Source: Sacculina carcini (lineage: Eukaryota > Arthropoda > Thecostraca > Sacculinidae). From it: 64,000 nucleotides of DNA. Made by a program: the position numbers and the translations under genes. The notes under the pieces are model-generated. The model saw only the letters and a program-made list of their open reading frames with translations, was not told the DNA's origin and ran no database searches. Location: assembly GCA_916048095.2 (NCBI GenBank), contig OU696581.1:6992266-7056265 (forward strand), written 5' to 3'. Position 1 is the stretch's first letter. Each line of letters begins with the position of its first letter. Below are positions 20,579 through 62,153 of this stretch, one piece after another.

Positions 20579-20790
20579 CCCAGAGTGAAATTTTGGGAGG
20601 GGCTGAAATTTTGGGGCGATCAGTCGTATACATGCATCATTATGCAACGTCTTTGCGACAATGTGTATATCAACAAATTATGCAGAAAATATTTATCTTG
20701 ACCTCTTAGTGAACCTCATGGTTATGAGTAGTTGATAGGAACATTTTTGGGGGGATTCGGCCCATGATCCCCCCTCTAGATCCGCCAGTG
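20579..20790 (+). mobile_element. Nested hAT-type MITE in copy 1
   Basis: Ends CAGTGGCGGACCCAG and, reverse-complemented, CACTGGCGGATCTAG, with flanking ACACCTGG/ACACCTGC (7 of 8). It occupies the same site in the other hAT copy, so it jumped in before the host element duplicated. Confidence 0.85.
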
Positions 20791-20823
20791 ACACCTGCCT
20801 CTCTCCCTTCCAGCCAGAACCAG

Positions 20824-21217
20824 GACATGGTGACAGAAAAGCCTAAACAAGCCAGCTACGACCAATTTGCCCTCCTGGAGAACCCCACTGTTGTGGAGGA
20901 GGATGGGTCCAACATTGAGGAACTCATCAAGGAGGTGGACACCTGGGGTAGGAGCAACGTGGCAGAGATGAAGCTTGGCCAATTCTCCAGCATGTACATG
21001 GAGAAGTGGATCTCGCTGTTCATCAAGTATAACACGGCCTTGCCCAGCTCTGCTGCCGTGGAGCTCATGTTCAGCACTGCTGATTACGTCCTCAGGCCCA
21101 AGTGTGCATGCATGACCAGCGACAGTTTGGGAAGTTGGTCTTCAACAAAAGAAACATGCAGCTCCTGGATGCTGTCTTGAGGAGGGAGAGTCTGAGTCAA
21201 AAAGACTAATGTGGAAT
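20824..21217 (+). pseudogene. hAT transposase C-terminal (dimerisation) fragment
   Basis: Contains ISLFIKYNTALPSSAAVE followed by MFSTADYVLRPK, the hATC dimerisation signature (P-S-S-A-A-V-E-R-x-F-S). Near 21110 the reading shifts register, because the expected C-terminal end (VFNKRNMQLLDAVL) lies in another frame. The N-terminal zinc finger and catalytic core are absent. Confidence 0.75.
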
Positions 21218-21504
21218 AGAACTTGTAGACCATAGACTGGTTCCAGTGACAGTTTTTGTCCAGTTTAATTAATTTTCACTGTGGATAAATAGTTTGTATG
21301 TTTTTTTTTCATATTTCAACTAGAAAAAGGTACTTAACGTTTATCGCTTTTGTCCCCGCAAGTTAACATATTTTATCGCTATCGTTTACCGCAGGTTGGG
21401 TTTTGAACTTTTCGTTTATCGTTTATCGCAGGTTAGGGGAAAACATCGTTTTATCGATATCGCAAGTTAATAAAAAAGTTATCGCAGAAACGACTGGGTA
21501 ATAA

Positions 21505-23347
21505 TATGGAGGCAAAGCGTCATACGTAAAAGCGTCGAGATATGATGATGGGATGACAGTTATTCTGATCTCGTTCGAGAATAGAACCATTTTTGCCCCT
21601 TGTTGTGTTGTGTTGTGTCATCCAAGCTTATTGCAAATGCAGTTTTTCACTACTGTCTTGCTTTCAATATAGCGAACAATTAATAAATGGCATAATTGCA
21701 TGAACTAGTGACTATATATTTTTTTATTAATTTTGTGTTTTTAATGCACTGTTTTACGTAATATCGGAATGCAACAAAATGGTGATGAATGAATGAATAC
21801 CGAGCACTTTCAAGGTGGCTTTTGGTATTTAGCTCCATAAAATGAAATTGGATAATTATTATTCATTTCGTGAAAATATTAAAAAATAGAAAACTAGTAA
21901 ACGTGAGAATTATACAATTCATTATATTGGGATACTTGATATATTTAACACAACTGCGGAGGGTGCCTGGTAGAATTAATTGCCGGTAGGGAGGTGCGCG
22001 TGGATCGATAAGCAGGTGTGCGATGCGCTGGTTATCGTTGCGTTCGAATGCATATACTCAAAAATACGCCACACTCTTTCTATATACATAGTCTGACTGG
22101 GAACAATTCGAAAATTGTGCATGGCAAAAAGACGCAGTTTAAAGTCTTCGTCATTGTGAATTTTAAATTTGGCGAAGGTAAGCCATAATATTGATTTTGA
22201 GTTCAGTGCAATTTGAGTCCTGTGTGCAATTGTTGATACGTTGATAGTTGTTTACAGTTTGGTGTTGTGTCCTACCGGTAAGTTTTGTTAGTGGTTTGTG
22301 TGACTGCGTGGTATTCACTATTAAAATGTGATCTGTTTTTAATATGACATCGATTTATTTTTGGTCACACTAGGATTTCTCGATTGGTTTAAAAATTAAG
22401 GAATCTGTGTATATATGTCCTCTGTTTCACTTAGGGAATTCTGTTTTTACTTTCTGCACGCTATGAAAGCACTCGATTAGCTAGTTGGCCTCGACGGTGA
22501 ATTATCGTGCTTAGTTCTGCGGTTCGGTTTTTACCTGGGTTGGTTCATTATCACAGCCCTATACTACGGTGAACTGTCGCCGTATATTTTGATTGTGGGT
22601 AGTTTAGGGATTTGAGGATGGTGGAAGCTTATTACGTTGAACTCTTGAATATGCTTCAGTGGAAACTTCAAAAATTGTAAAGTTGTGAGAATGACTTGCT
22701 GGTTTCTATTAATTAGTTTTTTCACTATTCAGTTTATCGAATGTTAATGTCGAGTTAGTCGTTTTCAGTTAATGTCGAGATGGGCCAGGCACACGAGACT
22801 GTGGAAAAATGTCGGATTATGAAATAATTGCTGTTCAATATATTTTTGTGAGGTTCCAATGCTCACGAACCAATGACATATATTAAGTTGGAAATTTTTA
22901 CCGAACTGGTTTCTGATTGTCTCTGTGCCCTTCGCTAGTGCAAGAAGTCTGATGATGGCTTAGCAATATTGGCCAAATTTTCCTGTGTTTGCCGAAGTGT
23001 TGTATTCAAGCACGAGCGTCGAACTGAAGCGGCAATAGGTGAGAGCTTGCAGCAGAAGCAGTATCAACCACAAATAATTCTCAATAGTTTTTTCATTAAC
23101 GGGTTCTGCTTGCTACGATTCTTTGGTGAATTTGACGTTTCAGCATGCGTGTTCCTGGTGTCCTTTTGTGGAGCCATTAATTTTTCCAATCTCAAATAGT
23201 ATTTCTAATTTATGCTCATCCTATTGGTTTGAGATGTGAATATTTCTTTTTGTTGGTCTATCTATTTGTGCTTGCATTTGTACGTATGTTTGTGTGTGTG
23301 CTGGGTTTTCAGTGTGATTTCTTGTTCCCTGCTTTCATTGTCTGCCT

Positions 23348-23348
<1 letters not shown>
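21505..23348. other. Intergenic; possible RFX promoter and 5' leader
   Basis: AT-rich, no frame with a domain. A strong donor-like site CTACCG/GTAAGTTTTG near 22276 could end a 5'UTR exon of the plus-strand gene downstream. No TATA box or CpG-rich block stands out. Confidence 0.3.

Positions 23349-23442
<94 letters not shown>
23349..23442 (+). repeat. (TG)n microsatellite before candidate RFX exon
   Basis: An almost pure TG run of about 94 bp, 20 nt upstream of the tentative first coding exon. Confidence 0.95.
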
Positions 23443-23445
<3 letters not shown>

Positions 23446-23462
23446 TACCCTAGTCGTGCTGA

Positions 23463-23525
23463 GATGCAGTCCACTGTGTCGTGTAGTCAGGTACCCATTT
23501 CTCCCTCGCCGACTGCCAATCTCGA
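23463..23525 (+). CDS. Tentative first coding exon of RFX
   Basis: ATG at 23463 opens MQSTVSCSQVPISPSPTANL, then a donor GAG/GTATGA at 23526. Vertebrate RFX2 and RFX3 begin MQ with a similar Ser/Pro/Val-rich stretch, and a (TG)n tract precedes it as at other exons of this gene. Problem: this donor is phase 0 whereas the exon at 27512 needs one base from its predecessor, so either another exon or another donor lies between. Weak call. Confidence 0.3.
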
Positions 23526-23772
23526 GGTATGATTGCGTGTGTGTGTTTGTTTGTGCATGTATGGCCTGCATGTGCGCGTCGTTCGTAGCTGTTTTTCTGT
23601 TTAGTCGTCATGTTTGGCGTGCTTGTTTGCCAGTCGTGTGCTAGTGCTGCCAGACGCCGTTCACAGTGTTGGCAGATGTTGTGATAGTGTGTAGACAAGG
23701 CGCTCGACCGCTCGTCGCTACTGGATACTACACCATATGTGCCCCTGACATAGAGCGTGGTGTTGTGGGCAA

Positions 23773-24077
23773 CAGTGTAGATTTGTGTCGGGATTACAGC
23801 CATCAATGGTGTTCAAGGTTGACTCAGTTGGCGAATTGCATGGGACCATTTTATGGCTAGTCAATTACAACACATACCTCAACGATAAGTATATTGCACA
23901 TATTTGCACACACTCGCACATTTGTTGTGTATTATTATTTTTTGCTGTGCTGATTTTGATGACATACCCAATAGACTGAATTCAGCAGAATCCTCGGCTG
24001 GTATAATTGCATAATCATACCCCCGGCCAGCTTGTCGGGTGGGGGTGTATACCCCATACCCCAGGGTCTACACCTAT
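23773..24077 (+). mobile_element. CATGGG-family MITE, copy 1 (degenerate)
   Basis: Shares GTTCAAGGTTGACTCAGTTG, the ACCCAATAGACTGAATTCAG block and the C-rich end (TACCCC blocks) with the copy at 26133. Termini altered to ACAGTGTAGATTTGTG and GTCTACACCTATG. It lies directly left of the second hAT copy. Confidence 0.7.
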
Positions 24078-24406
24078 GTTTATGACCAGTGGCTTCTGCG
24101 ATAACTTTTTTCTAACTTGCGATAACGATAAAACGATAATTTTTCCCCAACCTGCGATAAACGATAACAATTACAAAACCCAACCTGCGATAAACGATAA
24201 AACGATTGCGATAAGTATGTTAACTTGCGATAACAAAAGTGATAAATGATAGGTACCTTTTTTAGTTGAAATATTATAAAAACATACAAATTATTTTTCC
24301 ACAGTGAAAATTAATTAAACTTGACAAAAACTGTCACTGGAACCAGTCTATGGCGTACAAGTTCTATTCCACAATAGTCTCTATGACTCAAACTCTCCCT
24401 CCCTCC

Positions 24407-24694
24407 TCAAGACAGCATCCAGGAGCTGCATGTTTCTTTTGTTGAAGACCAACTTCCCAAACTGCCGCTGGTCATGCATGCACAGTCGGGCCTGAGGACG
24501 TAATCAGCAGTGCTGAACATGCGCTCCACGGCAGCAGAGCTGGGCAAGGCCGTGTTGTTCTTGATGAACAGCGAGATCCACTCTTCCCTGTACATGCTGG
24601 GGAATTTCCCAGACTTCACCTCTGCCACCTTGCTCCTACCCCAGGTGTCCACCTCCTTGATGAGCTCCTCAATGTTGGACCCATCCTCCTCCAT
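24407..24694 (-). pseudogene. hAT transposase C-terminal fragment, copy 2
   Basis: 95-residue frame with FIKNNTALPSSAAVERMFST, the hATC signature. It retains the VERMF that copy 1 has as VELMF, so it is slightly closer to the ancestral form. The same C-terminal register break is present as in copy 1, which indicates an inherited defect. Confidence 0.75.
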
Positions 24695-24796
24695 GACAGT
24701 GGGGCTCTCCAGGAGGGCAAATGGGTCATAACTGGCTTATTTAGGCTTTTCTGTCACCATGTTCTGGTTTTGGCTGGTAGGGAGAGAGGCAGGTGT

Positions 24797-25037
24797 CACT
24801 GGCGGATCTAGAGGGGGGCTGAGGGGGCCGAAGCCCCTAAAAATGTTTCTATCAACTACTCAACCGATAGGTTCACTAAAAGAGGTGAAGAGAACTATTT
24901 TTCTGCAGAATTTGTTTATATAAAGATTGTCGCAGATACGTTTCACAATGAAGCATGTACACGACTGATCGCCCCAAATTTCAGTCCCCCAAAATTAGTT
25001 CAGCCCCTCCCAAAATTTCACTCTGGGTCCGCCACTG
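24797..25037 (-). mobile_element. Nested hAT-type MITE in copy 2
   Basis: Same insertion and same site as 20579-20790, 241 bp here against 212 bp there. Confidence 0.85.
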
Positions 25038-25767
25038 CCAGGTGTGGATGTGATGGAGGTGACGATCTCCCTGATGGGCCTCTCCTTGATGTTTTCTTCA
25101 AGGGGAGGGTTCACATGCTTCAACATGAATGGGCCATGGTTGGGGTGGGTCAAGGCGCATGGGAGAGAGCGTCACTCACCCTCCTAACTCGAGAACTCCA
25201 GCGAGACTGGCGCACTGCAGCTGTGGATAATAATGTGATTGACCAGTTAAACACACACTCGGCAGCTCTCATATGAGGTTTTTCAGGATCCACTTGCAAG
25301 CCAGTGTTGATCCCTCTAGTCTCCACCCTATATATATACTCTCAGCTTGAACTGGTCCGGAAACGTCAGGCGGGCTGTTGTGACTATTGCCGCCGCGCAC
25401 ATTTTTTTCTTTTTGCAAAAGGATTTTGAACTTAATCGTTTATCGTTCCTCATTTTTTGGGACTAGCGATAAGTGAATGGGCGAAAATTGTAGAAAACTT
25501 TGCAATGAACGATAAACGATAAAAGGTTTGACCTCAGCGTTTTATCGTTTATCGCTCATTTTTATCGCACGCGGCAACCACTGGTTATGACAGAGGTGCT
25601 GTTTTGCTAGCCAATTCAATTCTGTGAACGTACACGTTGCACAGACCTGAGCGACAATAACTGAACTGACAACTAGTGCTTGCGATTTCTGCTCACTTGA
25701 CAATGTGGTTGTCAATGGAGCTGTCAGTTCGGCTGTTGTCCAGAAGGCGTAGGCGTTTCTTTCTTCC

Positions 25768-25984
25768 CAGTGGCTCTTAACCTTTTTCAGTGTTGGTACC
25801 CTTTTCAAATAAACAGTCACTTCTCACACTCCCTGGATTATCAAGTTTTTTGCAAATGTAGTTTATGCAATATATATCATAAATAGAAACATATCTTCTA
25901 AAAATTTCCCAGAAATCCTCGCTTCTCTTAGGAACCAGGCATGCATCCCCTTGGGGTTCGAGCATCCCCGGTTAAGAGCCACAG
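25768..25984. mobile_element. hAT-type MITE with CAGTGGCTCTTAACC ends
   Basis: Left CAGTGGCTCTTAACCTTTTT; right GGTTAAGAGCCACAG is its near reverse complement. No coding capacity. No clear target duplication. Confidence 0.7.
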
Positions 25985-26023
25985 TTTCAACCGCATGGCG
26001 GTCCGACCTGCGGTGTGCCAGCC

Positions 26024-26107
26024 GGAACCATCGTATATCCTCGCTAGCGGAACCATCGTATATCCTCGCTAGCGGAATAATCGTATATCCTCGCTAGCGG
26101 AACCATC
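26024..26107. repeat. 25-bp tandem repeat
   Basis: Three units of GGAACCATCGTATATCCTCG plus CTAGC and a partial fourth. It grows out of a fragment (25998-26025, GACCTGCGGTGTGCCAGCCG) that matches the 3' part of the SINE at 42817-43116. Confidence 0.9.
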
Positions 26108-26132
26108 CGAACACATCTTTCACGACCACCAC

Positions 26133-26486
26133 CATGGGCGTAAATTTGTGTCGAGGCTCGGGGGGAATGACAGCCATCATGTATTAGTGTTCAAACTTGA
26201 CTCAGTTGGCCAATTGCATGAGACCCTCAACTATTTTCAGCCTATTCAATTACAACACACATAACCCAATGAAAGGTGTAATGCGTGATATAATTCTTTA
26301 CATATTTATAACTTCTTACATTTTTGGTCTATTGTCATTTACCTTCCATGCCGATTTTGATGATAATATACCCAATGAACTGAACTCAGCAGAATTCTCG
26401 GGGGGTATAATTGCATATGCATACCCCCCAGCCAATTTGTCGGGGGGTATATTTACCCCCCATACCCCCCAGGATTTACGCCCATG
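26133..26486 (+). mobile_element. CATGGG-family MITE, copy 2 (complete)
   Basis: 354 bp, inverted ends CATGGGCGTAAAT, flanked by a perfect 8-bp duplication ACCACCAC (26125-26132, 26487-26494). 8-bp duplications and CA-starting ends place it with hAT-like elements. C-rich/G-rich blocks lie at one end. No coding capacity. Confidence 0.9.
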
Positions 26487-26494
26487 ACCACCAC

Positions 26495-27239
26495 TGTCTA
26501 TACCTCGTCATTATCGCTGTATTCTGTCAATGTTTGATCTTGGTGGCTTTCTTGCAAGTGCTGCTCATGTATGTGCACTCTGTTTTTTATCAGTCATTTG
26601 CTGTTGCTGGGGAAACATGCAAATATTGGTCATTTTCTCTAAATTTGTAATTTTCAAATGTGATTCGCGACGCCTAAATCCATTCAAACTTAAATTATTT
26701 CAACACCATTGAATTCAGCGATATCAAACTCATGTTAAAACAATACCCATGGTTTTTGTGGAAAATCGTCATAAAATGAGCAGCCCTGACACACATACAC
26801 ATACGTTTGCACACGCTAGCACGTCAATGCACATAACATGCACAACTCGAGCTTGCTCGACCAGACAACCTGAGCAACGACAACAACAACAACATGCACA
26901 AGTGCTAGCCTCCACGTGCAAGTTATTTGTTCGTCTGTGTGGCTCGTGATTGAATACAGCACGTCACCTCACTGCCGTCATTAAATTGTCAAAAACACAT
27001 TTCACTGTTTGTGTGTGCGTGTGTCTGCATGCACATACACGCTCCCACACACACACACAAATGAACTGTTGTATAATGAGAAGCCAGCTAAACTTGAATT
27101 GAGTACATTGGGGGAAAGGAACGCGTTAGGAGGTGACTTAATGTCTGTGTTCAAGTATGCAAATGAGTTTGATACAGGGCTTGATATATCTGAATTTTAG
27201 CAAACAGATGGTAGATGAGGACATAATAGAAAACTACGC
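26495..27239. other. No gene recognised (RFX first-intron region)
   Basis: AT-rich sequence with short CA-rich stretches (26790-26815, 27035-27062). Nothing coding is supported. Confidence 0.35.
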
Positions 27240-27430
27240 AGAACTAGGTGTCGCAGCGACTTGAAGAAACATGTAGTGAAGAAAGATATAGTGAGGGTCC
27301 AAAACAAAGTTCTTTCAAGTCTATGCTGGATGAAGTGTGGAAATTGAGACGGGACAGCTCGAGTCATGCTCATATCCCGTATAATCCACTTGGTGAATAC
27401 AACTCGGTGATTACATACAGCAAGCCTGCA
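27240..27430 (+). repeat. LINE 3'-end fragment
   Basis: Reads FKSMLDEVWKLRRD, then CTCGAGTCATGCTCATATCC and AACTCGGTGATTACA. The same block recurs at 44830-44930 (TTTAAGTCGTTGCTGGACAA, CTCGAGCCATGCTCATCTCC). FK...LD.. is the usual end of CR1/jockey-type polymerases. So these are two dispersed LINE tails. Confidence 0.6.
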
Positions 27431-27511
27431 GAAAACCAAATGGGCCTCATTGTGCGTAGCCTGTGCGTGACCACTGTGTGTGTGTGTGTGTGTGTTAGAC
27501 GTTGTGTGCAG

Positions 27512-58335
<30,824 letters not shown>

Positions 58336-59069
58336 ACCCCCGCCACGCCCCGCCCCTCCAGCATCACCCCCTGTGAACTTTTGCTGTGCTACTAGTCATC
58401 ACCCCATGTGACACATGTGTGTGTGTGTGTGTGTGTGTGTGTTTGTCTCTCTGTGTGTGTGTTTGCGTTCAGTTTTATACGCACGTGTGTGTTTGTGTGT
58501 GCGCGCACAGGTTTGCGTTTGTGTTTGTGTTTGGCACGTGAGTTTACGCAACTGGTCAGCTAAACAGCGAAAATGAAAGACACAGTCATCTTTCAATGTA
58601 CAAACTGACATGCACGCGCACATTCCAGGTAATGCATGTTCACCAAGTGCTTTGTCCAAATATATTTGTGTGAAGCGAATTTAGTATGAGGTTTTTTCAG
58701 CATATAACCGTCTAACTGGCATGAATCCAAACAAACACCAATTAACTGCGGAGTACCATCTGACGTAATCGGCAATGTGGAGGGTTAATTTGGCGAAAAT
58801 GACTGAATAACATGTGATTCAAGTTGGAACGCAGATGAACAAACAGAAAGACAACGAGGAAATAATGCCACCAAGGGATAAGCACTTTCATATCGGTACA
58901 GACAATGATACATTGACACAGGAATTCCTTAGCACAAGCGAATACTGATTAATTTGATGCGAACTGAAAAAGCAAAATAACTCTAAATAATTCCACAAAG
59001 CGTGTTTCGGCAGCACAACACATTGAAGATGCACCGAAACTGTGGGGCAATCACCAATTAACGGCTGCT
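58336..59069. other. Converging 3' ends of RFX (+) and zinc-finger gene (-)
   Basis: Includes (TG)n at 58417-58460. Both 3' UTRs should lie here, 734 bp from stop to stop. I see no canonical AATAAA on either strand with good context. Confidence 0.5.
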
Positions 59070-59345
59070 CTAACTGTAGTGCCGGCGGTGGCCCGCGTAT
59101 TTGTACCGGCACGCCGGCGCTCTGTCTCTTCTGGCCGGGGAGCGGTGTCTTGGCGGCCGTTCTCTGGGGGTCACGTGGCGTCGACCACGAGCCTCATCAC
59201 GAGCCGCTCCGCCATAGAAACGCTCTCGCGCGCCCGGCTGCAACTGCGAGCACAGTGGTCGTGGCGGCGGCGGCGGGCTAGAATGACGGATGGAGCCCTC
59301 GACCCGGGATATCACCAGACCAGAGGCGCTCTGCCAATACACCGA
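59070..59345 (-). CDS. Zinc-finger gene: terminal exon of form B
   Basis: Acceptor GATGTTTTCAG/TCGG at 59345, open to the TAG at 59070-59072. Encodes an Arg/Pro-rich tail (RHSSPPPPPRPL, RDEARGRRHVTPRERPPRHR). Phase 0 agrees with the donor of the preceding exon. GC-rich against its AT-rich flanks. No domain recognised. A plus-strand frame here is also open, so strand choice rests on the splice sites. Confidence 0.6.
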   Translation of the reverse strand, partial: SVYWQSASGLVISRVEGSIRHSSPPPPPRPLCSQLQPGARERFYGGAARDEARGRRHVTPRERPPRHRSPARRDRAPACRYKYAGHRRHYS

Positions 59346-59660
59346 CTGAAAACATCAGCACACATGACAAGATAGCAACAGGCCCGCTGGCAAAAAATAC
59401 CGTGGAATTCAATAAAAAAAACACGCCGAAAACAAGAGACAGTCCGTGTATAACAATACTAATTTGTGTGGAAGTGTAAAGTATAACTATGAATTTTGGA
59501 ACTCAGCTCAAATTGAGCTCTCCAAAACGTCAGATGGGCGTGAAATACAACTTCCCACATTGGCACAATATCATGGCAGTGACCCGCCACATTCAGTCCC
59601 CACTCACAAACCCTACGAGACAAATGAACCATGAGCACACAATGAAGTGTCAGGCCATAC

Positions 59661-60568
59661 CTCGCACTCTTTCTGCTCTGTCTTGACGACGCTATGCCGC
59701 TGACTTCCGTCCGTCTCCGGTCCAGTACTCCGGCGCGTTCCGGACTCCGAGGACGTGTACTTTCCGGATCCGTCCCGCGGACTCAACGAGACGTTATGTT
59801 CCGTCTTGATCGTCACAGTGGCTCCTGACGTCACGCAACTGCCTGACAACCGCTGTTGTGACGTCACAACAGGAGGCCGATGTGACGTCACAACAGGGGG
59901 CTGATATGACGTCACAACAGGAGGCCGATGTGACGTCACAACAGGAGGTTGATGTGACGTCACAACAGGAGGTTGATGTGACGTCACAACAGGAGGTCGA
60001 TGTGACGTCACAACAGGGGGCTGATATGACGTCACAACAGGAGGTTGATGTGACGTCACAACAGGAGGTCGATGTGACGTCACAACAGGAGGCTGATGTG
60101 ACGTCACAACAGGGGGCTGATATGACGTCACAACAGGAGGTCGATGAGACGTCACAACAGGAGGTTGATGTGACGTCACAATAGGAGGCTGATGTGACGG
60201 CTGCAAGCGAGCCGCTGAAGTTGACGCTTGTTGTGACGTCACATCACGAGCATGCTGTGGCGTTTTGCAGTTGAAACTAGATGGCGACTCTCGCCGCCGC
60301 TTGGGCCGCGGGTCGGACAGCGGTGGAGACGCCAGCATTAGCGGCGGCACGTGGCCCAGAGCCTCCTCGCGCTCGATGGTGGCAGCGGGCAGGCGGTACT
60401 TGGCCACATCGTTGAGGTCGTTGTGGAGCCGGTAGAGATGTGAGCGAAAGTTGGCCTGCTTCACGTAGTGCCGGCCGCAATGCGGACACTGCCAGCGAGG
60501 AAGACGCGAGCGAGAACGCACAGGAGATCGCGAAACAGACGCCGCCGCCGACGATACATTGGCCGGCG
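59661..60568 (-). CDS. Zinc-finger gene: alternative exon B with C2H2 finger and 8-residue repeats
   Basis: Acceptor TTGTCTGTGCAG/CG at 60568, donor TGCGAG/GTATGG at 59661. It begins APANVSSAAASV, then one C2H2 finger WQCPHCGRHYVKQANF...H-x4-H (C-x2-C-x12-H-x4-H), NDLNDVAKYRLP, a basic PKRRRES segment and about 14 repeats of VVTSHQPP (59857-60190). A Ser/Arg tail with VKTEHNVSL (a sumoylation-type VKTE) follows. The start phase (one base from the preceding exon) equals that of alternative exon A. Probably a DNA-binding regulator; I recognise no named family. Confidence 0.75.
59857..60190. repeat. 24-bp coding minisatellite with CRE palindromes
   Basis: About 14 tandem units of 24 bp, consensus TGTGACGTCACAACAGGAGG plus TTGA. 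Thirteen units contain perfect TGACGTCA, the full CREB/ATF site; two more sites flank the array (about 59826 and 60235). Units with GGGGGCTGA followed by TATGACG recur every fourth or fifth unit. It is translated on the minus strand as VVTS-H/Y-Q/R-PP. Confidence 0.95.
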
Positions 60569-61371
60569 CTGCACAGACAAACCAGGACGCAGTGTGAGAG
60601 ACGTATTGATGTAGCTGCCAATTAGTCAGTGCGAGTGATATACGTAGCAAGTTTTTGACAGCGAAAATGGCCAGACAAACTGAACGAACCAGGGAAATTT
60701 AGAGAGTGACAGAATGAAATTGACAGCAGTTTAAAAAACAAGCAAAAATGTGTAGTTTTTGAAAATCTATGCTAGACGTAACACATTACCACGAGCGGTG
60801 AACATTGGTAGTTCTCTATGCGAAATAAGTTGTAAATATTGCCTCCGCCGGCATTTTCAACAAAGCGTTAAAGGCCGGAAGTATTAGTACTCATAAGAAA
60901 GAACATTGTGAGTTTTCCATTAGCAGAGGACCAGTGCCAGGACCTACAAATCCAGGACTTAGAAAGAGGCACTTTCCCAGAAAGTGTGGTACAAATAATT
61001 GGTAAAATTTGGTGTCTTTCAAAATAAAAGCCATTAACAAAAAACATAGATAAAACATTACTTCTGAACAACACTCGTCATGCAACCAAAATGTTTATTT
61101 TGACAACCGAAATAATTGTGTTCATTGTTGAATCCAGACATTAATAGAGAGGCAAAATAGTGAGACACAAATTGAAAAACAACGAACGTGAAAGCTTAAG
61201 CTTGAAACATTAAAACAGGAGAACACGAGGAAAATGCAGTGACAGTCCTCGGAAGAAACAGGAAAATACCCCGAGGAAACCACGGCGTTATTTCAAGCTA
61301 ATCAACGACAAATAAAATTCACCCTGGACAAATTACAGACAAGACAGCGTTTGAGGCATTACAGGCACGGC
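60569..61371. other. Intron of form B and 3' UTR of form A
   Basis: AT-rich, no coding signal. A minus-strand AATAAA at 61094-61099, about 275 nt after the form A stop codon, could end that transcript. Confidence 0.45.
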
Positions 61372-62153
61372 TTATAATTGTCGGCTCCAGTGATAGCGTG
61401 GGTCCGCACGCGAGGGCTGTCTGTCATACATCCTGCTTTCTTGCTCTCGCTGTTGGACACTGGTGCGCGGGAAACCTGCCTCTGCCGGTCGCTGCGATAC
61501 GCCAGCTGTCGCGAAGCCAACAGAAGACTGCGTGGAACGACTGAATCCCTCATTAAAGCATGACGACGTGCTGTAAAAATCGTCCGAGAACACTGAGCTT
61601 TGCATCACAGAGCCGTGTCGGTTCGCAGCAGGACGCGGCACACCGGACGCATGAGCAACTCGATGCGCTTCCTCTCTGACAGATACCACGTCGTTTCGTC
61701 GGTGCTCCTGCGACTCAGCCAACTCCGCCCGTCCGTCACGCACCACAACACACTCAACCGACGTAGACTGAGCGCACGCCGCACCAGAAAGTCGCTCGGC
61801 GGCGTCGTTCACTGCCGCAGTGCTCGGCGTCCGTCCGTTCGTCCGTCGGCCGCCTCCACCGGCAACTGTCTTGCCTCGCCTGGCAGCGGTGGCGCTGGAG
61901 ACGTGGCGGCGGCGGCGGCGCGCGGGAATGTCGGGCGAGTAGGAGCGGTAGCGGCCCGGGTCGCGACTGTCGCCGTGCACGCGCAACAAGTGCAGCTTGA
62001 AGCGCGCCAGCTGCACGAACTTGGGACGCACACAGTGAGGACACTTCCACATGGGCAGGAACTGAGCGGCCACAGCAGCCGAGCAAGTGGCGACGGCACC
62101 GGCAGAAACAGCGCGAGACGCGCTCGGCCGCCGACGACCGCCGCTGTTCGTGC
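61372..62153 (-). CDS. Zinc-finger gene: alternative terminal exon A with C2H2 finger
   Basis: Acceptor GCGTGTTTCAG/GC at 62153, open to TAA at 61372. It begins Thr-Asn-Ser-Gly-Gly and an Arg/Ser/Ala-rich lead, then a C2H2 finger WKCPHCVRPKFVQLARFKLH (C-x2-C-x13-H-x4-H) and HGDSRDPGRYRSYSP. The rest is Ser/Arg-rich low-complexity sequence (about 190 residues). Finger position near the exon start, the following R/K-Y-R segment and the same start phase pair it with exon B as a duplicate. Product form A would end here. Confidence 0.75.

Larger units (their letters stand above)
20036..21496 (+). mobile_element. hAT transposon derivative, copy 1
   Basis: Inverted ends CAGTGGTTGCCGCGTGCGAT and, reverse-complemented, CAGTCGTTTCTGCGATAA. 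Flanking 8-mers GGTAATAG and GGTAATAA (20028-20035, 21497-21504) agree at 7 of 8. Both subterminal regions are packed with GCGATAA/TTATCGC words, likely transposase binding repeats. It encodes only the C-terminal hAT dimerisation piece, so it is non-autonomous. A smaller MITE is nested at 20579-20790. Reverse copy at 24087-25583. Confidence 0.87.
24087..25583 (-). mobile_element. hAT transposon derivative, copy 2 (inverted)
   Basis: Minus-orientation copy of 20036-21496 with the same ends (CAGTGGCTTCTGCGATAA at left; AACCACTG at right) and flanking TTTATGAC/GTTATGAC (7 of 8). It carries the same nested MITE and the same hATC fragment. Together the two copies form an inverted pair separated by 2.6 kb. 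Confidence 0.87.

Noticed and set aside
59858-60184. 108-residue plus-strand repeat protein (DVTSQQE repeats)
   Set aside because: Antisense reading of the 24-bp minisatellite; splice sites and the zinc finger put the coding strand on minus.
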